Of a DNA stretch of 64,000 nucleotides, positions 34,903 to 42,837 are shown in pieces. Source of the stretch: PGZG01 sp046292765 (lineage in GTDB: Bacteria; Pseudomonadota; Gammaproteobacteria; Pseudomonadales; Alcanivoracaceae); assembly GCA_046292765.1 (NCBI GenBank), contig JBKBQA010000006.1:62001-126000 (forward strand), read 5' to 3'. Under the pieces are notes generated by a model. That model ran no database searches. It saw nothing but the letters and a program-made list of their open reading frames with translations, and was not told the origin of the DNA. Every line of letters begins with the position of its first letter. Position 1 is the stretch's first letter. The position numbers and the translations under genes were made by a program.

Positions 34903-35838
34903 TTACAGCGAGGGTGCGTGCACTATCCAGTGTCCGCTTTGCTCCGAAGCGCGGTGCAGGTGTTGTTCCAGATGCTGAAGTACCGCCTCAAGGCTGTGTT
35001 CACTGCTGCTGACCGCAATCAGTGCGGCACGGAAATCACTGCCTTGCTGACGCAGGTCGCCGAGCAGGTTTTCGGCAGCGGTGACGGTGGTGCAGGGCAG
35101 CATCAGCGCCAGTGTCTGCGCGCCGTAACGCGCGGCCACATCACTGCGCCGCAATCGCTGCGACAGCTTTTCCGACAGGGTGGGCAGGTTCTGGTCAGGG
35201 CCATGCTTGAGCAGCACCAGCGTCAGGTTCGCCGCCATCCTGTCATGTAACGGCAACAACCAGCCGGCAGTAGAAATCAGCGCCTGATGGCTGATCAGGC
35301 CGGTCTGCGGATCGCGCCAGGTTGCCTCACGGGCGAGCCGTTCGTGGGCCTGATTGCGGTACAGCAGGATGCCGGCATAGATGGCACAGGCCAGCATGAT
35401 GGTGCCGGCAAACCACATCGCCGGCAGGTTGGCATCAACATGACGGCCGCCAAAGCTGATCAGGGCAGCGATGGTCAGGGCACTCAGTGCCAGCAGCAGA
35501 TTGAAGCGCTTTGGCCCATGCAATAACCCGCCGCTGAGAATCAGCACCAGGAACATCAGCAGCGTGGGGGGCATGGGCGAGGGGTCCAGTGTCACCGCGA
35601 TGGCGATTGCCGCAAGGTCAACGGCAATCCCGCCGACTTCGGCGAGCATGCCGCCGCGCCATACCAGCAGTCCCTGCAGACCGAGGTAGGCCCCTAGCAA
35701 CACCAGTGCGACGACGGCAGCGCCAGTCGAGCCCGCCGGATAGAGATACATAAAGGTGATGACGGCAAACACCAGTCGCGCGGTGCTGCGCACAAGCGTC
35801 AGGGCATTATCAGTGGCAAGGCGGTCGGAAAATCGCAT
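34903..35838 (-). CDS. Membrane protein with degenerate GGDEF domain
   Basis: 311 aa. Six hydrophobic helices occupy residues about 18-165 (MASE-like sensor). After a linker (REATWRDPQTGLISHQAL, matching DxLTGLxNR) comes a GGDEF-like domain in which the signature is ARYGAQTLAL: the GGDEF loop is replaced by GAQTL, so diguanylate cyclase activity should be absent. It may act as a signalling receptor or regulatory partner. It is minus-strand, 36 bp downstream of the protease start region (34866), hence probably co-transcribed with the protease. Confidence 0.78.
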   Translation of the reverse strand: MRFSDRLATDNALTLVRSTARLVFAVITFMYLYPAGSTGAAVVALVLLGAYLGLQGLLVWRGGMLAEVGGIAVDLAAIAIAVTLDPSPMPPTLLMFLVLILSGGLLHGPKRFNLLLALSALTIAALISFGGRHVDANLPAMWFAGTIMLACAIYAGILLYRNQAHERLAREATWRDPQTGLISHQALISTAGWLLPLHDRMAANLTLVLLKHGPDQNLPTLSEKLSQRLRRSDVAARYGAQTLALMLPCTTVTAAENLLGDLRQQGSDFRAALIAVSSSEHSLEAVLQHLEQHLHRASEQSGHWIVHAPSL

Positions 35839-35978
35839 GGTGTGGCTACTCCGTGTCGAACCACAGTTTAACGCGATGCCCGCCAGAGGTAACGCACCAA
35901 TATGAGGAAAAGTGCTGCGGTTGTTACCGATTCTTTCCGAAGCGCTGCCCGGCAGGGGGCTGAGTGCGGGTTGCGCAG

Positions 35979-36521
35979 TCAGTCGGCCGCGAGCAGGCGC
36001 TGTTTGAGTCGGTCGGAGTAAGGCTGGGGGCCGAACCAGATCTGCAGGTAGGCCCGTGCAAACTCATGCCCCTGCTGGACTGCCAGCGACTCATTATTCA
36101 GCAGCAGTTCCAGAGTGCCATCTTCGAGGTAACGAAGCTGGTATCGGTCGCCACTGCCGATGTCGCGATAGTGACTGTTGAACTCTTCCAGCCGGGACTT
36201 CAGTGCCGCGAACTGGTCGGCACCGACGTTGCGCTCGATCATTGCTAATGATGCCCGGCTGAAGGCGTAGCCGGGGACATTGCGCCGATAGGCGAACTCA
36301 AGCAGCAGCGGAGGCTGCAGGGAATCCGCGCCGCGAACGCAGGCATCTCGCCACAGAGTGGCCTCACCGACCTCGATCACGCGCAGGGCCTGAACCGGCG
36401 CTGACCGGCAGGCGCTCAGGGTGATCTCGCTGTTAACCACTGAAGGATGAGGCAGCGGTGCGGCAGTAACTGCCCCACAGCTGATCAGCACGCATGCAAT
36501 AACGTATCGCAGAAACCTCAT
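35979..36521 (-). CDS. Chalcone isomerase-like periplasmic protein
   Basis: 180 aa from ATG 36521 (ATGA overlap with the upstream lipoprotein gene; a longer frame to 36596 is not needed). N-terminal signal peptide (FLRYVIACVLISCGAVTAA). The C-terminal signature YLQIWFGPQPYSDRLKQRLL fits bacterial chalcone-isomerase-like proteins (PF16036), in which the isomerase activity is not expected. These are often clustered with Cfa-like synthases and DUF2878/DUF1295 genes, as found 650 bp away here in the opposite direction. Confidence 0.78.
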   Translation of the reverse strand: MRFLRYVIACVLISCGAVTAAPLPHPSVVNSEITLSACRSAPVQALRVIEVGEATLWRDACVRGADSLQPPLLLEFAYRRNVPGYAFSRASLAMIERNVGADQFAALKSRLEEFNSHYRDIGSGDRYQLRYLEDGTLELLLNNESLAVQQGHEFARAYLQIWFGPQPYSDRLKQRLLAAD

Positions 36522-37063
36522 AGCCGGTTCCTGGTCCAGCGAACCAGGCCTCCAATCAGGGGAATATGAATGAACAGGCCCTCGGCGCTGTCCCAATAAT
36601 CCTGATGCAGCACAACCCGGCCCTCGCTGTTGAAGCGCAGGTGCGTCATGCCGATGGTGTCTGCTCGCATGTTCCGGCCCAGAACTCTGGTATGGGTGCG
36701 CATGTCCCAGATCAGCCAGACATCGTCCCCGTCGCGAAGGATGCGCGTTATATCGACCTCAATGCTTTCCACCCGATCGGCGGTTGCCTCCATATAGGTA
36801 GTCAGCGACGGAAGGTTGCGAAACACGTGGAGGGTGTCACTGAAGTAGAAGTCATCGGCATAGACGCCCGCAATCCGTTCCTCCAGTGCTGGCGCTTTGA
36901 GGTTCTGATACAGGTCGGTGAAGCGTTCAATCGCCGCATCATCCGTCGCGGCAGCACGTTCCGTCTGAGCCAGCGCAAGTCGGTAATCTTCGGGATAGCC
37001 GGGGCGATGACCGGCGCAGCCGACCAACAGCAGCAGAGCGATGACAGGCAGCAAACTCTTCAT
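36518..37063 (-). CDS. NTF2/SnoaL-like lipoprotein
   Basis: 181 aa. Lipobox LLVGC with Cys16. The mature protein has a cone-shaped NTF2/SnoaL pattern (LEERIAGVYADDFYFSDTLH near residue 60-80; a strand ending with FNSEGRVVLHQDYWD). Homologues are found in the same lipid-modification cluster in Pseudomonas-type genomes. It overlaps the chalcone-isomerase-like gene by 4 nt, so the pair is translationally coupled. Likely ligand-binding; no enzyme activity can be claimed. Confidence 0.72.
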   Translation of the reverse strand: MKSLLPVIALLLLVGCAGHRPGYPEDYRLALAQTERAAATDDAAIERFTDLYQNLKAPALEERIAGVYADDFYFSDTLHVFRNLPSLTTYMEATADRVESIEVDITRILRDGDDVWLIWDMRTHTRVLGRNMRADTIGMTHLRFNSEGRVVLHQDYWDSAEGLFIHIPLIGGLVRWTRNRL

Positions 37064-37176
37064 GTCGGTAGCGAGCTCCGTTAAGGTGATAGTGCGACTA
37101 TGGACCGGGGGTTATCAAACCCGCGTGAAATTCCCCCATCACAGCTGTTTCACGACGTGAAGGCTAGCGTGCTCGG

Positions 37177-37725
37177 ATGACAATTCCTTCGGCGACAGTT
37201 ACAAACATTGGCAATTTCGTGCTGTTCCAGCTGCTCTGGTTCGGAGCCGTGCTGGGCGCGGCTCATGGACTGGTATGGCCTGCGCCTCTGGCACTGGTTG
37301 CTCTGTTGGGCTGGAGCTGTTTTCGTGGCGCCAGTGTTCGCGCCGACCTGCGGCTGGTGGGGTTGGGTCTGGCGACCGGGGTGGCGTTCGAGTTGCTGTT
37401 ACTGGCCAGCGGCCTCATTCGCTACCGGTTGCAGTGGTGGGATGCCTTGCCGCCGCTCTGGATCCTGTGCCTGTGGGCCGGTTTTGCTCAAACGTTTCTG
37501 TACTCCATGGCGTGGCTTCGCAGCCGGCTCTGGCTGGCAGGGCTTTTTGGTGGGGTTGGCAGCGTCATGTCGTTGTACGCCGGGTTGCGTTTTGGTGCGG
37601 CGGAGCCATTGCAGGGGTTACTGCCGCTGCTGCTCAGTTACGGTGTTGGCTGGGCGTTGCTGGTGCCGTGGCTGGCCTGGTTGGCGGCGGAGCGACGCGA
37701 TAGCGTCCCGCAGGTGCCGGCATGA
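37177..37725 (+). CDS. DUF2878 integral membrane protein
   Basis: 182 aa from ATG 37177, nearly all hydrophobic, five to six transmembrane helices. Pattern (NFVLFQLLWFGAVLGAAHGL at the start; WWDALPPLWILCLWAGFAQTF in the middle) fits DUF2878. Overlaps the next gene by 4 nt (ATGA, 37722-37725). First gene of an operon with DUF1295 and a cyclopropane synthase-like enzyme. Probably a membrane partner in modifying fatty-acyl chains; function unproven. Confidence 0.8.
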   Translation: MTIPSATVTNIGNFVLFQLLWFGAVLGAAHGLVWPAPLALVALLGWSCFRGASVRADLRLVGLGLATGVAFELLLLASGLIRYRLQWWDALPPLWILCLWAGFAQTFLYSMAWLRSRLWLAGLFGGVGSVMSLYAGLRFGAAEPLQGLLPLLLSYGVGWALLVPWLAWLAAERRDSVPQVPA

Positions 37726-38492
37726 ACATACTACTACTCGCCGCTGCTGGCCTGGTTGTCGTTTGCCTGTTCGGCTGGTGGCGTCAGACACGGACCCACA
37801 ATGCGGGTCATGTCGATGTGATCTGGACCTTCGGGGTGAGTGGCTGCGCGTTGCTGTACCTGCTCGCCGGTGACGGTGCTCTGCTGCCAAGGGTGGCGGC
37901 CGCGCTCCTCGTCACGGTGTGGTCGGTGAGACTGGGCTCGCATATCTGGCGCCGGGTTCATGGTGTCGAGGAGGAGGGCCGCTATCGGGCCATCCGCGAG
38001 CACTACGGCGATCGCGTTAACCTGTTTCATTTTTTCTTTTTCCTGTCGCAGGGCTTACTGGCCTGGCTGTTTGCCCTGCCGCACTGGGTGATTGCCTCCC
38101 ATCCGGTAACCGGGCTGTCCTGGCCGCTAACGCTTGGTGTGGCAGTTGGTGTTGCGGCGTTGCTCGGTGAGGCGTTGGCGGATCGTCAGCTTGACCGATT
38201 TCGCCGCAATCCCGCCAACCGTGGCAAGACCTGCCGTGACGGTCTGTGGCGCTACTCCCGCCACCCCAACTATTTTTTTGAATGGCTGCACTGGTTCAGC
38301 TATCCCTTGATCGCGCTGGGTGCTCCCCATGCTGTCTGGTTGTGGTTGGCGCCTGTGCTGATGTTCTTCTTCCTCTGGTTTGTTACCGGTATCCCATACA
38401 CCGAGAATCAGGCACTGAAGAGTCGCGGAGACGACTATCGCCGCTACCAAAAGACTACCAGCCCGTTTATTCCATGGAGACCAAAATCATGA
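37722..38492 (+). CDS. DUF1295 membrane protein (steroid-reductase/ICMT-like fold)
   Basis: 256 aa with seven or so membrane helices. DUF1295 hallmarks: HNAGHVDVIWTFG near the start, then RRNPANRGKTCRDGLWRYSRHPNYFFEW, the cofactor/NADPH-interacting RHPNY motif shared with 5-alpha-reductases and isoprenylcysteine methyltransferases. It could reduce or methylate a lipid in the membrane. Coupled by 4-nt overlaps on both sides. Confidence 0.85.
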   Translation: MNILLLAAAGLVVVCLFGWWRQTRTHNAGHVDVIWTFGVSGCALLYLLAGDGALLPRVAAALLVTVWSVRLGSHIWRRVHGVEEEGRYRAIREHYGDRVNLFHFFFFLSQGLLAWLFALPHWVIASHPVTGLSWPLTLGVAVGVAALLGEALADRQLDRFRRNPANRGKTCRDGLWRYSRHPNYFFEWLHWFSYPLIALGAPHAVWLWLAPVLMFFFLWFVTGIPYTENQALKSRGDDYRRYQKTTSPFIPWRPKS

Positions 38493-39517
38493 TGATTGCG
38501 CTCGCCGAACGCCGGATTGCTCCGGATAGTCTGATTCGTTTCGGCATTCGCCGGCTGCTCAAGCAGCGACTCACCACTGAGTACGGCACTGCATCCGCCA
38601 TCGAGCTGGAAGCACGCAAACTCGCGCTGATGCAGGACTATGCCGATGGCCCGGTAGCGGTGGCGCAGAAGGAAGCCAACGACCAACACTACGAAGTGCC
38701 ATCCCGCTTTTACCAGCTCGCGCTGGGGCCGCACCTGAAGTACAGCAGTGCATTGTGGGGTGACGGTGTGCGGACGCTGGAAGAAGCAGAGGCTGCCATG
38801 CTGGCGCTGACCTGCGAGCGGGCAGATCTCAAAGATGGCCAGAAGGTGCTGGAGCTGGGCTGTGGCTGGGGCTCCCTGTCACTGTGGATGGCGGAGCACT
38901 ATCCGCACAGTTCGTTTGTGTCGGTATCCAACTCGGCATCGCAGCGAGCCTGGATTGAGCAACAGGCCCTGACCCGTGGCATCAAGAATCTCACCGTGAT
39001 CACAGCTGATGTCACCGGGTTTCAGCCGGAAGCGAAGTTTGACCGGGTTGTGTCAGTGGAAATGTTCGAACACATGCGCAATCACCGCGAACTGATGCGT
39101 CGCATCCATGCCTGGCTGGTGCCGGGCGGGAAACTGTTCGTGCATATTTTTTGCCATCGGGAACTGTTCTATCCGTTCGAGACCGAGGGCGAGAGTAACT
39201 GGATGGGCCGCTACTTTTTTACCGGCGGGGTGATGCCATCCTTTGATCTGCTGGACCGCAGTCAGGACTGGTATCGGCTCGAACAGGCGTGGCAAGTCAA
39301 CGGTAAGCACTATGCGCGAACGCTGGAGGCCTGGCTCGACAATACCGATGCCCGTTCAGACCAGATCATGCAGGTGCTGACAGCGACCTATGGCGAGGCA
39401 GAAGCGAAATTATGGCTGCAGCGCTGGCGCATGTTTTTCATGGCCTGCTCTGAACTGTTCGGCTATGGTGATGGCACCGAATGGTTCGTTGGTCACTACC
39501 TGTTTTTGGCTGAATAA
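38489..39517 (+). CDS. Cyclopropane-fatty-acyl-phospholipid synthase-like SAM methyltransferase
   Basis: 342 aa from ATG 38489, which has GGAGA 9 nt upstream and overlaps the DUF1295 stop (ATGA). Motif I VLELGCGWGSLSLWMAEHYP binds SAM; the HYEVPSRFYQLALGPHLKYS block is characteristic of Cfa enzymes; FDRVVSVEMFEHMRNH contains the acidic/H-bond residues. It would add a methylene or methyl group to unsaturated acyl chains or a related lipid. With DUF2878 and DUF1295 it matches operons implicated in lipid modification. Confidence 0.88.
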   Translation: MMIALAERRIAPDSLIRFGIRRLLKQRLTTEYGTASAIELEARKLALMQDYADGPVAVAQKEANDQHYEVPSRFYQLALGPHLKYSSALWGDGVRTLEEAEAAMLALTCERADLKDGQKVLELGCGWGSLSLWMAEHYPHSSFVSVSNSASQRAWIEQQALTRGIKNLTVITADVTGFQPEAKFDRVVSVEMFEHMRNHRELMRRIHAWLVPGGKLFVHIFCHRELFYPFETEGESNWMGRYFFTGGVMPSFDLLDRSQDWYRLEQAWQVNGKHYARTLEAWLDNTDARSDQIMQVLTATYGEAEAKLWLQRWRMFFMACSELFGYGDGTEWFVGHYLFLAE

Positions 39518-39531
39518 CGCAGGAATTTTCC

Positions 39532-40812
39532 ATGGTGCGTCGCGCCGGACTTCAGTACCGCCTGACCCGGGCTTACCTGTTGCAGGTGGTGCTGATCAGC
39601 TTTGCCACCCTGTTCGGTGTCTGGGTCACGGCGCAAATCATTGAGCGGGTGCTGGTGCGGCAGGCGCTTGCTATGGAAGCGGAGCATTTCTGGGATGCCC
39701 GTGCCGGGCGACCCGACTTGCAGCGACCGAACACACGTCACCTGCTCGGTCTGCTGGATGGCCCGGGCGGTGATGTCATTCCTGAGACCCTCCGCAGTGT
39801 GGCGCCTGGCGAGTATGTCAGGGTTGATCTCAACGACCAGCGCCCGATTGTCTATGCGGAGCGTCGAGGCGCCGAGACCCTGTACCTGATTTTCGACGAG
39901 CGACGAGTGTCAGCCCTGGCGTTCATTTTCGGCATCCTTCCACTCAGTGCTGTGCTGCTGGTGATTTACATTGCCTCCTTTTTGACCTGGCGTAAGTCCC
40001 GCAAGTTGGTTTCGCCTTTGGTTCAGCTCGCCGAGCTGTTGCGTCGCACACCGGTCAATGATCCGCGTGGCGCGCGCCCCGACCTGTCGATGGTGGAGGC
40101 AGAGGCAGACAGCGAGGTGGCAGTGCTGGTGGTTGCCCTTGAGGCCTATGCCAGCCGGCTGGTTGGCTTCGTTGAGCGAGAGCGACAGTTTACCCGCGAC
40201 GCGAGCCATGAACTGCGGACACCGCTGGCGGTGATACGAGCTAATCTGGAGCTGCTGGCTGGCAAGCACAACCCCGCCGCCCTGAGGCGCATCGAAGACA
40301 CCGTCGGCGACATGGAGGCGCTGATAGAAACCCTGTTGCTGCTGGCGCGCAGTGAAAGTCGGGAACTGCCGGATGACGAGCTGATCGTCAATGATCTGGT
40401 CTATAACCTGGTCGAGCGCCTTGAGCCGCTGGCGCAGCGCAAGCAGGTCGGTGTGCGGGTGCAGCAGAGCGTATTGCTCGAACTCAGGGCCCCGGAAACG
40501 GTGCTCACCATGGTGCTGACCAATCTGATTCGTAACGCTATCAACTACACCGGATCGGGGCACGTCACCGTCAGCATTGACGCAGGCTCTCTGGTGGTCG
40601 AGGACACCGGGCCGGGCATGGATGCGGCGCAGCTGCAGCGGGTGATGCAACCCTTCGAGCGAGGCAACAACAGCGGTGAGCCAGGCCATGGTCTGGGTCT
40701 GGCCATTGTCCAGCGACTATGTGAGCGCTGTCGCTGGAAGCTGGAGGTGGCCAGCGCACCCGGGCAGGGTACCAGCGTGCGCATCACATTTCCGTTTTGG
40801 CAGCGGCACTGA
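39532..40812 (+). CDS. Sensor histidine kinase
   Basis: 426 aa. N-terminal TM1 (VVLISFATLFGVWVTA), a short periplasmic domain of about 100 residues, TM2 (LAFIFGILPLSAVLLVIYIA), HAMP-like linker, HisKA with DASHELRTPLAVI (phospho-acceptor His226), and HATPase with NLIRNAINY (N-box), VEDTGPGM (G1), PGHGLGLAIVQR (G2). All motifs intact. Its gene follows the Cfa-like gene by 14 bp, so it is probably co-transcribed with the lipid genes. The likely partner regulator is on the opposite strand, tail to tail. Confidence 0.93.
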   Translation: MVRRAGLQYRLTRAYLLQVVLISFATLFGVWVTAQIIERVLVRQALAMEAEHFWDARAGRPDLQRPNTRHLLGLLDGPGGDVIPETLRSVAPGEYVRVDLNDQRPIVYAERRGAETLYLIFDERRVSALAFIFGILPLSAVLLVIYIASFLTWRKSRKLVSPLVQLAELLRRTPVNDPRGARPDLSMVEAEADSEVAVLVVALEAYASRLVGFVERERQFTRDASHELRTPLAVIRANLELLAGKHNPAALRRIEDTVGDMEALIETLLLLARSESRELPDDELIVNDLVYNLVERLEPLAQRKQVGVRVQQSVLLELRAPETVLTMVLTNLIRNAINYTGSGHVTVSIDAGSLVVEDTGPGMDAAQLQRVMQPFERGNNSGEPGHGLGLAIVQRLCERCRWKLEVASAPGQGTSVRITFPFWQRH

Positions 40813-40826
40813 TAACGGCACAATGA

Positions 40827-40850
40827 AAGAGAGCCCCGAAGGGCCCTCTT
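40827..40850. terminator. Terminator between convergent kinase and regulator genes
   Basis: AAGAGAGCCC / GGGCCCTCTT arms with a CGAA loop form a hairpin working in both directions. T residues follow on the plus strand after AACG. Confidence 0.75.
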
Positions 40851-40872
40851 AACGTTATTTGAGCAGATTCGC

Positions 40873-41580
40873 TCAGGCAGCCTTGTCAGGAACCCTTACC
40901 GCAAAGCCCACCCCCGGCAAGGTTTCGAGGAGCGGCAGACCAAACGGCTTGTCGATGACCTTGCGCAGATTGTAAAGGTGACTTCTAAGCGCATCGGAAT
41001 CCGGCACCAGATCGCCCCACAACTCCTGTTCGAGCTGGTCGCGACTCACCACCTTCGGTGATTCACGCATCAGAATGCGCAGAATGCGGAACGCAGTCGG
41101 TGACAGCTTGAGCACCTTGCCTTCGCGGCGCACTTCCTGCCGCGACGGGTCGAGCTCCAGATCCGATACCTGAAGCACATGCGGCGCTACCTCGCCACGG
41201 TTGCGACGTACCTGCGCCTGCACCCGGGCGAGCAGCTCCGGTAGCGCAAACGGCTTAACCAGATAGTCGTCGCCACCACGGGCAAAACCCTCGAGCTTGT
41301 CGTCCAGATGGTCTCGCGCGGTAAGAAAGATGACCGGGGTAGTCAGGGTCAGGTCTTTGCGCAGGTATTGGCAAAGTGAATAGCCGTCCTCGCCAGGCAG
41401 CATGATATCGAGCAGGATAAGGTCATAATGCTGCTCACGAAGCAACTCCCGAGCCAGACGGGCATCGCCGGCGTAATCAACACTGGCGCCCTGCTGTTCG
41501 AGAAACTCCACCACACTCTGGGCCAGTTGGCGGTGGTCTTCCACCAGTAGCAGCGACAGGTTTTGCAGGGTCTGGGCCAT
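40873..41580 (-). CDS. OmpR-family response regulator
   Basis: 235 aa from ATG 41580 (GGAG 9 nt upstream; ATG 41595 is an alternative). Receiver domain: LLLVEDHRQLAQ acidic pair, LILLDIMLPGEDGYSL phospho-acceptor Asp, and a later Lys in YLVKPF. C-terminal winged helix with LKLSPTAFRILRILM and DALRSHLYNLRKVIDKPFG recognition region. Converges with the sensor kinase. Probable DNA-binding partner of that kinase, given their mutual proximity and lack of other partners. Confidence 0.93.
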   Translation of the reverse strand: MAQTLQNLSLLLVEDHRQLAQSVVEFLEQQGASVDYAGDARLARELLREQHYDLILLDIMLPGEDGYSLCQYLRKDLTLTTPVIFLTARDHLDDKLEGFARGGDDYLVKPFALPELLARVQAQVRRNRGEVAPHVLQVSDLELDPSRQEVRREGKVLKLSPTAFRILRILMRESPKVVSRDQLEQELWGDLVPDSDALRSHLYNLRKVIDKPFGLPLLETLPGVGFAVRVPDKAA

Positions 41581-41700
41581 TTCATTCATCTCCATTCAGG
41601 TGGTCAAAGGATGACCAGACGTGAGTGAAGGATGCATCAATGATCGGGGTGCAACAACGCAGGGAAAAGCAATCTCATTGATAGCTTGTGGATATCAGTA

Positions 41701-42576
41701 TCAGCGATTGGTCAGCGTTTTGTCCGGTTTGTTGGCGTACATAGCCCGGTCTGCGCGGCACAGGGTGTCCTGCAGGGCCTCGCCGGGTTGCCAGCTGGCC
41801 TTGCCCGTGGAGGCGCAGATGCCAGCGGCGGTCATCGCCTCCGCCAGCCGCTTTTCGAAGCCGCGAGCATTAAGGGCATCGGTGTTGACCAGCAATACCG
41901 AGAATTCATCGCCGCCAATGCGGGCAACCACATCCGGCTGCCTGACTGTCTCCGCCAGCAGCTGGCCAGCTTGACGAATCAACCCGTCGCCGGCGCAGTG
42001 GCCATGCTGGTCGTTGGTTTGTTTGAGGTCATCAAGATCGATTACTACCAACGTGCAAGTGTGTCCATAGCGCTGACAGCGGGCTTCCTCGCGGGCGAGT
42101 TGCCGGTTCCAGCCGCGTCGATTGAGCAGACCGGTGAGCGGATCGGTGTCTGCATCGACCCGTGCCTGCTCCAGCTCCGCAAGCAGGGCCTGGGTGCGGT
42201 GCAATTGATGGAGCAGTGCGCTGAATAACCCGGCTTTGGCCTCCAGTAGTGCCAGATCTGCCGCATCGCTGGCAGCGCCGGGCCGCCACATTCCGAGGTA
42301 TCCCTCCGGCGTGTCGGGGGTGCCCAGCGGCAGGGTCAGCAGCGTGCCTCCCTCAACCGCGTGGAAATGGTTGGCGGTTCGCGACAGGGTGCTGCCATCC
42401 CGAAGTGGTCCGTCGCCGCTGCACAGCAGGATGCGCAGCTCTTCGTTGCTGGCCGGTTCCGCCAGCAACCACTGTACTGGCGCGCGCAGCTGGCTCAGTG
42501 AAGACAGGGAGGCTTTGGCGATGCCGGCAAAATCCGACCAGTGAGGCAGCGATAACAGGGATGGCATAGCAGCCAT
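41701..42576 (-). CDS. Diguanylate cyclase, cytoplasmic
   Basis: 291 aa from ATG 42576 (GGAG 5 nt upstream; a GTG lies two codons earlier). The N-terminal ~120 residues look GAF-like (LLAEPASNEELRILLCSGDG, then GTLLTLPLG). Then TDPLTGLLNRRGW and RIGGDEFSVLL, an intact GGDEF active site. The RxxD inhibitory site five residues before GGDEF is RQPDVVA; RQPD could serve as it. Produces c-di-GMP. A PilZ protein and another cyclase occur further along in this window. Confidence 0.9.
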   Translation of the reverse strand: MAAMPSLLSLPHWSDFAGIAKASLSSLSQLRAPVQWLLAEPASNEELRILLCSGDGPLRDGSTLSRTANHFHAVEGGTLLTLPLGTPDTPEGYLGMWRPGAASDAADLALLEAKAGLFSALLHQLHRTQALLAELEQARVDADTDPLTGLLNRRGWNRQLAREEARCQRYGHTCTLVVIDLDDLKQTNDQHGHCAGDGLIRQAGQLLAETVRQPDVVARIGGDEFSVLLVNTDALNARGFEKRLAEAMTAAGICASTGKASWQPGEALQDTLCRADRAMYANKPDKTLTNR

Positions 42577-42837
42577 GAACACTCCAGTTCCATTAAAAAT
42601 GTTCCCTGAAAATCACTGCCCGGGGGTTGTCAGGGTGAATGGCGGCGGATTCTGCCGGTTTTACTGCTGGCAAAATGAAGCCTGTTTCACACTTCTTTAA
42701 CAATCAGTACATTGTCTTAGGTAATGGGGGGTTGAAATCATATATCTGTCCTGTTTGATCAGTACCTGCTATAGTCCGCGCCTTCAACTGACGTGGCCGA
42801 CGCAGATGTCTGCAAGCGCCACATAAAAAGGTGCTTG

